A stretch of 64,000 nucleotides of DNA. It comes from Streptomyces sp. SN-593 (lineage in GTDB: Bacteria; Actinomycetota; Actinomycetes; Streptomycetales; Streptomycetaceae). The notes below the pieces were generated by a model. The model did no database searches and had not been told where the DNA came from. It was given only the letters and a program-made list of their open reading frames with translations. Location: contig NZ_AP018365.1 in NCBI RefSeq assembly GCF_016756395.1, positions 7,506,001 through 7,570,000 of the forward strand. Reading direction: 5' to 3'. Each line of letters starts with the position of its first letter. Positions within the stretch are counted from its first letter, which is position 1. Shown piece by piece: positions 60,601 through 64,000 of the stretch. A program made the translations under genes and the position numbers.

Positions 60601-61283
60601 TCGGCGCCGACGGCACGGCCACGGCGACCGCGAAGATCACCAACACCGGGTCGGTGGCGGGCGCGGACGTGGCCCAGTTGTACGTGGGCGACCCGGCCGC
60701 GAGCCAGGACCCGCCGGAGCAACTGGCGGGCTTCCAGCGGGTCTCGCTGGACCCGGGGCAGAGCGCCACGGTCACCTTCCCGCTCACCGTCCACGACCTG
60801 GCGTCATGGTCGGCGGCGGACAACCAGTGGGAGGCGGCCGCGGGCACGTACACGATCAAGGTCGGGGACTCGTCCGCCAGCCTGCCGCTGTCCGGCTCGA
60901 CCAGCCTGGCGCACACGCTGACCGGGCAGGTCGCCGCGGGCGCCTCGGCCGCCGGCGTGTCGCTGGCCAACACCGCCGTCAGTGCGAACGTCACCCCCAA
61001 CTCGGGTGTGGCGGGTGCCGAGACGGTCGGCGTGGTCAACCCGCACGGCTACAGCAGCCCGAAGGGCAAGGCGGTGTCGTTCACCGTGCAGGGGGTCGAC
61101 TCCGACACCTCGCAGCCGCCCACCTTCACCGCGACCGGGCTGCCGCCCGGCGTCGGCATCGCGTCGAACGGCGCCGTCTCCGGCTCCGGCACCACCGCCG
61201 GGACCTACACGGTGACCGTGACGGCCAAGGACCCGAGAGGAGCGTCCGGTTCGGCCACCTTCGTGTGGTCCGTCACCCAGTGA
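57654..61283 (+). CDS. Secreted modular glycoside hydrolase family 3
   Basis: A 1209-residue enzyme with an unusually long Arg/Pro-rich leader (about 50 residues) before a signal helix (ALVVVMALLGLSLAGAGV, AQA). Then a CBM6-like module (85-240), a Gly/Thr linker, a CBM32-like module (275-405), and the GH3 domains: barrel with DPRWGRTYETYGEDPYLAG, VKHAAAYDQE and nucleophile Asp653 in IVSDWG, and an alpha/beta sandwich with VVVINSGSPVVMPW and SGKLPVTFP. Fibronectin III-like (990-1090) and Ig-like putative sugar-binding (1100-1209) ends follow. Likely a beta-glucosidase or beta-xylosidase. ATG 57654 follows GAAGGGAAC. A CebR-like palindrome upstream suggests induction by cello-oligosaccharides. 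Confidence 0.92.
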   Translation: MRLLPLPRPPEPDHGRSRRPRRRLLPRQRSAHRQPLRHRPFRRPPHRSPTARALVVVMALLGLSLAGAGVFTSAQAAGSGAFGGTPAAVPGTVEAANYDTGGEGVAYHVLSANGSANGYRTDGVDLEATQDTQGTSAAGGAYDMGWTTPGQWFRYTVDVATAGNYTIGFRLASPYGITDALHVADASGADLTGKVAAPNTGDYETWTTVTADVTLPAGRQTLTVDQDTNGWNFHAMTFAQGGDGGTTGGGTGGTGGTGGSGGTGGTGPTTYCGTDDLALDQPTTASSTQDATAYPATGATDGNPGTRWSSGAADPQWLEVDLGSAQQICGADLLWEAAYASAYQVQVSGNGTDWTSVYSTTSGDGGTDALTFATTSRYIRVYATARATQFGDSIFEFDVYGLTTTPPVTGGNGNGGNGTCPWVGSTAPVADRVQQVLTTMNRAEEVTLLSGDGSSSYIGQVGGIPNLCIPALNLEDGPSGVGDGNGGVTAFPDGENAAATWDPALIQQEGAAKGAEFAGKGANVALGPTTNLVRDPRWGRTYETYGEDPYLAGQITSAEVRGLQSQGVMAEVKHAAAYDQEQYPNGGNNETVSQKALEELYLAPFQAAAEQSAPGSMMCSYAVVNGAPSCASAQMLQRGLDQQADYGGFIVSDWGAAGNAVADAQGGMDVAMPFSDASDVSAALAAGTLKQATVNAVVARILTQMFAFGLFDNAPSGSLSATVTTQAHQQTALKLGEEGTVLLKNNGLLPLNPNMTGSVAVIGTDGGAAVELAGGGSGGVTSANTVWPLTGVQNAVGPNVKVTYTAGDDNGTANIPQAVDAARAATDAIVYVSAPEGEESDLATLDLSSADETMINDVAAVNPNTVVVINSGSPVVMPWLNKVAGVFENWYGGGGTGAATAALIFGTANPSGKLPVTFPSSLGQVPAQTTAQWPGTPTGPVYSEGVDIGYRWYQSQNITPAFPFGFGLSYTKFSFSDLSVGGFGADGTATATAKITNTGSVAGADVAQLYVGDPAASQDPPEQLAGFQRVSLDPGQSATVTFPLTVHDLASWSAADNQWEAAAGTYTIKVGDSSASLPLSGSTSLAHTLTGQVAAGASAAGVSLANTAVSANVTPNSGVAGAETVGVVNPHGYSSPKGKAVSFTVQGVDSDTSQPPTFTATGLPPGVGIASNGAVSGSGTTAGTYTVTVTAKDPRGASGSATFVWSVTQ

Positions 61284-61301
61284 TCCAGCGCCACCGCGCC
61301 G

Positions 61302-61338
61302 CCGTGCGGGCCGGGGCCTCCACCCCCGGTCCGCACGG
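61302..61338. terminator. Terminator between GH3 and photolyase genes
   Basis: Arms 61302-61316 and 61324-61338 form a 15-base stem with one G-T pair and a seven-base loop, between convergent genes. Confidence 0.75.
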
Positions 61339-61441
61339 CACCCGATCCAGTACGCCCGCACGCAACCCGGCATGCCCGCACGCCACCAGTACGCCCGCCC
61401 GCCGCTCCTCGCCGCGCCGCGGAGATCCGGACGGACAGGCC

Positions 61442-62863
61442 CTAATCCAGGTCGCGCGCCCGGCGGAAGCGGGCCAGCCCGTCGGCGAGCTGCACGATCG
61501 GCTCCGGGTAGTCCCCGCACGCCGCGCGCTCCCGCTCCGGCAGCTTCCACGGCTCGTGCACGGCCGCACCCGCCACCTTCGCCAGCTCCGGCACCCAGCG
61601 GCGCACGTAGTCGCCGTCCGGGTCGTAGCGCTTCGCCTGGAGCAGCGGGTTGAGCACGCGGTTGGGGCGCGAGTCGGTGCCGGTGCCCGCCACCCACTGC
61701 CAGTTCAACTGGTTGTTCGCGATGTCCCCGTCGACGAGCAGGTCGAGGAAGTGCCGCGCGCCGACCCGCCAGTCCACGTAGAGCGTCTTGGTGAGGAAGC
61801 TCGCCGTCAGCAGCCGGCCCCGGTTGTGCATCCACCCCTCGGCCCGCAACTGCCGCATCGCCGCGTCCACCACCGGGTAGCCGGTCCGGCCCTGCCGCCA
61901 CGCCTCCGCGTCGGCCTCCGCTCCCGCCCCGGTGCGCCAACGGTCCTGCCGCGTACGGTAGTCGGCCGATGCCACGGCCGGGCGGACCGCCAGCAACTGG
62001 TAGTTGAAGTCGCGCCAGCACACCTGGCGGACGAACGCCTCCGCGCCGTCCCCGCCCTTCGCCAGCGCCCGCCGTACCGCCTCGACCGGGGACAGCGTGC
62101 CGAAGTGCAGGTGCGGTGACAGCCGTGACGTCGCGTCGCCGGGCATGTCGTCGTGGCGCTCGTCGTACGCCTCGACGCCGCGCCGCAGCCACGCGGACAG
62201 CAGCCGCCGGGCCTCCTCCTCACCGCCCGCGGCCAGGTCCGGCGACACCCCGCGGACCGCCGAGCGCGGCTCGATCCGGGCCGAACGCACCGCCTCCGGC
62301 ACCCGCACGGTCCGCGGCGCCGGCAGCGGATCGCGCAGCCCCTCCTGCCGCCAGCGCCGGAAGTACGGGGTGAACACCGCGAAGTGCCCGGAGTTCTGCG
62401 GGGTGATCCGGCCCGGCGGGACCGCGGTGACCACCGCGTCGTGGACGTGCAGGGTCCGCCCGTCCTCGCCCAGCGCGTGCCGCAGCCGCTCCTCGCGGCG
62501 CAGCGCGAAGCCGCTGCAACCCGCCGCCACATGGACGTCGGCCGCCTCCGTCTCCCGTGCCACCGCGCGGACCTCGGCGACCGTCCCGCCCTCCCGCAGC
62601 ACCAGCCGCCCGCCGCGCTCGCGCAGCCCCGCGTCCAGCGCGGCCAGGCAGTCCGCCAGGAACGCCCGCCGGTTGGGCGCGGCGAACCCGGCCGCGTCCA
62701 CCGCCGGATCGCGCACGAACAGCGGCACCACCTCCTGCGCGCCCTCCAGCGCGGCCCGCAGCGGCGGGTGGTCGTGCACCCGGAGGTCCGAGGTGAACAG
62801 CACCACGGCGCGGCGCGGCGGCCGCGGACCCGACGCGGCGCCGGAGGCGGTGGACCGGCTCAT
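61442..62863 (-). CDS. phr: Deoxyribodipyrimidine photolyase
   Basis: A 473-residue DNA repair flavoprotein. The N-terminal alpha/beta domain (about 18-150: VVLFTSDLRVHDHPPLRAAL) binds the antenna, and the helical domain binds FAD: DATSRLSPHLHFGTLSPVEAVRRAL, VCWRDFNYQLL, GYPVVDAAMRQLRAEGWMHNRGRLLTASFLTKTLYVDWRVGARHFLDLLVDGDIANNQLNWQWVAGTGTD. The conserved Trp residues of the electron chain and the Asn near the flavin (NNQLNWQW) fit a class I CPD photolyase. ATG 62863 overlaps the stop of the upstream gene by four bases. Confidence 0.93.
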   Translation of the reverse strand: MSRSTASGAASGPRPPRRAVVLFTSDLRVHDHPPLRAALEGAQEVVPLFVRDPAVDAAGFAAPNRRAFLADCLAALDAGLRERGGRLVLREGGTVAEVRAVARETEAADVHVAAGCSGFALRREERLRHALGEDGRTLHVHDAVVTAVPPGRITPQNSGHFAVFTPYFRRWRQEGLRDPLPAPRTVRVPEAVRSARIEPRSAVRGVSPDLAAGGEEEARRLLSAWLRRGVEAYDERHDDMPGDATSRLSPHLHFGTLSPVEAVRRALAKGGDGAEAFVRQVCWRDFNYQLLAVRPAVASADYRTRQDRWRTGAGAEADAEAWRQGRTGYPVVDAAMRQLRAEGWMHNRGRLLTASFLTKTLYVDWRVGARHFLDLLVDGDIANNQLNWQWVAGTGTDSRPNRVLNPLLQAKRYDPDGDYVRRWVPELAKVAGAAVHEPWKLPERERAACGDYPEPIVQLADGLARFRRARDLD

Positions 62864-64000
62864 ACGGCGCGGCCTCCCTTCGGGGAGCGGCCGGTGCCCG
62901 CCGGTGCGGGGGAGCCGTCCCCGGCCCCTCCTCCGGACGCGTCCCCGGCCCCGTCCGCGCGGGCGGCCGCCCGCGCGATGTTGCGGGCCATCCCGCCGAA
63001 GACCACGGCGTGGAACGGCGAGACGGACCACCAGTACAGGTGCCCGAACAGGCCGTGCGGCTGGAAGACGGCGCGCTGGCGGTAGCGGGTGCGGCCCTCG
63101 GCGTCGGTGCCGGCGCACATCTCCAGCCAGGCCGGTCCGGGCAGCCGCATCTCGGCGCGCAGCCGCAGCAGCCGGCCCCGCTCGATCTCCTCGACGCGCC
63201 AGAAGTCCAGCGAGTCGCCGACCCGCAGCCGTTGCGCGTCGCGCCGGCCGCGCCGCAGCCCGACCCCGCCCACCAGCCGGTCAAGCCAGCCGCGTACCGC
63301 CCACGCCAGCGGGAAGGAGTACCAGCCGTGCTCGCCGCCGACGCCCTCGATCACCCGCCACAGGCCGGCCGGCGAGGCGTCCACCCGGGCCTCGCGCACG
63401 TCGGTGTAGAGGCTGCCGCCGGCCCAGTCGGGGTCGGTCGGCAGCGGGTCGCTCGGCGCGCCCGGCACCGAGGCCGACGACCAGCGCGTGGTCACCTCCG
63501 CGTCCCGCACCCGTTGCAGCGCCAGCCGCAGCGCGGAGTCGACGTCGAGCGGGCCGCCGGGCGGGTCGGGCACGTAGCGGGCGATGTCGTGCTCGTGGCA
63601 GACCACCTCGTGGCGCAGCGACTCCGCGAGCGGGCGCGCCACGCCGGCCGGGACCGGCGTGACCAGCCCGACCCAGTGGCTGGACAGCCGCGGTGTCAGC
63701 ACCGGCACCGGCACGATCACCCGCCGCGGCAGCCCGGCCACCTCCGCGTACCGCCGCATCATGTCCCGGTACGTCACCACGCCGGTGCCGCCGATGTCGA
63801 AGGCCCGGTTCACCTCGGGCGGCATGGCGGCGCTGCCCACCAGGTAGCGCAGCACGTCCCGGATGCCGATCGGTTGCAGCCGGGTGCGCACCCAGCTCGG
63901 CGTCACCATCGCCGGCAGCCGCTCGGTGAGGTAGCGCAGCATCTCGAACGACGCGGAGCCGGAGCCGAGGATCACCGCCGCGCGCAGCACCGTGGTCGGC
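62860..64000 (-). CDS. SDR family oxidoreductase with DUF2867 domain, 3' part
   Basis: The frame enters from the right edge, so the N-terminal nucleotide-binding motif is not visible. What remains: the end of an atypical short-chain reductase domain (AAVILGSGSASFEMLRYLTERLP, QPIGIRDVLRYLVG, AFDIGGTGVVTYRDMMRRYAEVAGL) and a DUF2867 domain (from about 200 residues before the end: WRVIEGVGGEHGWYSFPLAWAVRGWLDRLVGGVGLRRGRRD, GDSLDFWRVEEIERGRLLRLRAEMRLPGPAWLE). Such fusions commonly neighbour photolyase genes. Coupled to phr by ATGA overlap, so a light- or damage-response operon is likely. The catalytic role is unknown. Confidence 0.88.
   Translation of the reverse strand, partial: PTTVLRAAVILGSGSASFEMLRYLTERLPAMVTPSWVRTRLQPIGIRDVLRYLVGSAAMPPEVNRAFDIGGTGVVTYRDMMRRYAEVAGLPRRVIVPVPVLTPRLSSHWVGLVTPVPAGVARPLAESLRHEVVCHEHDIARYVPDPPGGPLDVDSALRLALQRVRDAEVTTRWSSASVPGAPSDPLPTDPDWAGGSLYTDVREARVDASPAGLWRVIEGVGGEHGWYSFPLAWAVRGWLDRLVGGVGLRRGRRDAQRLRVGDSLDFWRVEEIERGRLLRLRAEMRLPGPAWLEMCAGTDAEGRTRYRQRAVFQPHGLFGHLYWWSVSPFHAVVFGGMARNIARAAARADGAGDASGGGAGDGSPAPAGTGRSPKGGRAV

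Overview
The window reads as chromosome of a very GC-rich actinomycete, most likely a member of the Streptomycetaceae. The evidence is strong GC bias at third codon positions, GTG starts, and families typical of that group: a Scr1-type regulator (XRE helix-turn-helix plus DUF5753) followed by a DUF397 protein, a PF04672 methyltransferase, a large LuxR-family ATPase regulator, Tat-exported polysaccharide enzymes and a MocR regulator. No species can be assigned from sequence alone.

Layout. 1-3996: the 3' end of an M24 peptidase gene, an FCD-type GntR regulator, and a divergent three-gene operon of a flavin monooxygenase and two AhpD/CMD-like proteins, with an 11-bp inverted repeat between regulator and operon. 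4050-5988: a decayed IS3-type insertion sequence fused to an integrase that has lost its N-terminus and a catalytic His, ending next to tRNA-Pro(GGG). 6143-11356: a small YiaAB membrane protein, soxR with a perfect SoxR-type palindrome controlling a split transketolase pair whose first gene looks leaderless, then DUF4291, DUF309 and NUDIX proteins. 11390-28744: a sugar region. A cytoplasmic GH2 enzyme is divergent from a Tat-exported DUF5127/DUF4965 protein and a secreted GH31 enzyme, with paired LacI-like sites between them. A convergent seven-gene operon follows for L-rhamnose uptake (rhaTPQS), mutarotation (rhaM) and isomerisation (an AraA-like protein and rhaI). 29384-43916: GNAT, patatin plus acyltransferase, polysaccharide lyase 8, LMW phosphatase plus fructosamine kinase, a membrane-anchored MazF-like protein, FtsW/RodA, SURF1, and a YczE / racemase / MocR locus in which the racemase carries a one-base frameshift. 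43998-48241: two divergent regulatory units (roadblock plus a DUF5753-like regulator; Scr1 plus DUF397 plus methyltransferase). 48416-64000: a sedolisin protease, a LuxR-type ATPase regulator, a modular GH87-like enzyme, a modular GH3 enzyme, a photolyase and a partial SDR/DUF2867 protein.

How it fits together. The dominant theme is breakdown of plant or microbial polysaccharide (GH2, GH31, DUF5127, PL8, GH87, GH3, several carbohydrate-binding modules) and import of released sugar, above all L-rhamnose. Separate LacI-like palindromes sit upstream of several of these units, which suggests substrate-specific induction. A rhamnulokinase and an aldolase are not in the window. The second theme is signalling and redox response: SoxR with transketolase, the DUF5753/DUF397/roadblock locus, and MocR with YczE.

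A third trait is an abundance of short tandem repeats at gene ends. They add low-complexity tails to otherwise ordinary proteins (DUF309, FtsW, roadblock, acyltransferase) and in one place create tandem in-frame stop codons. Long open frames opposite real genes are common here because of the GC bias and were left out.
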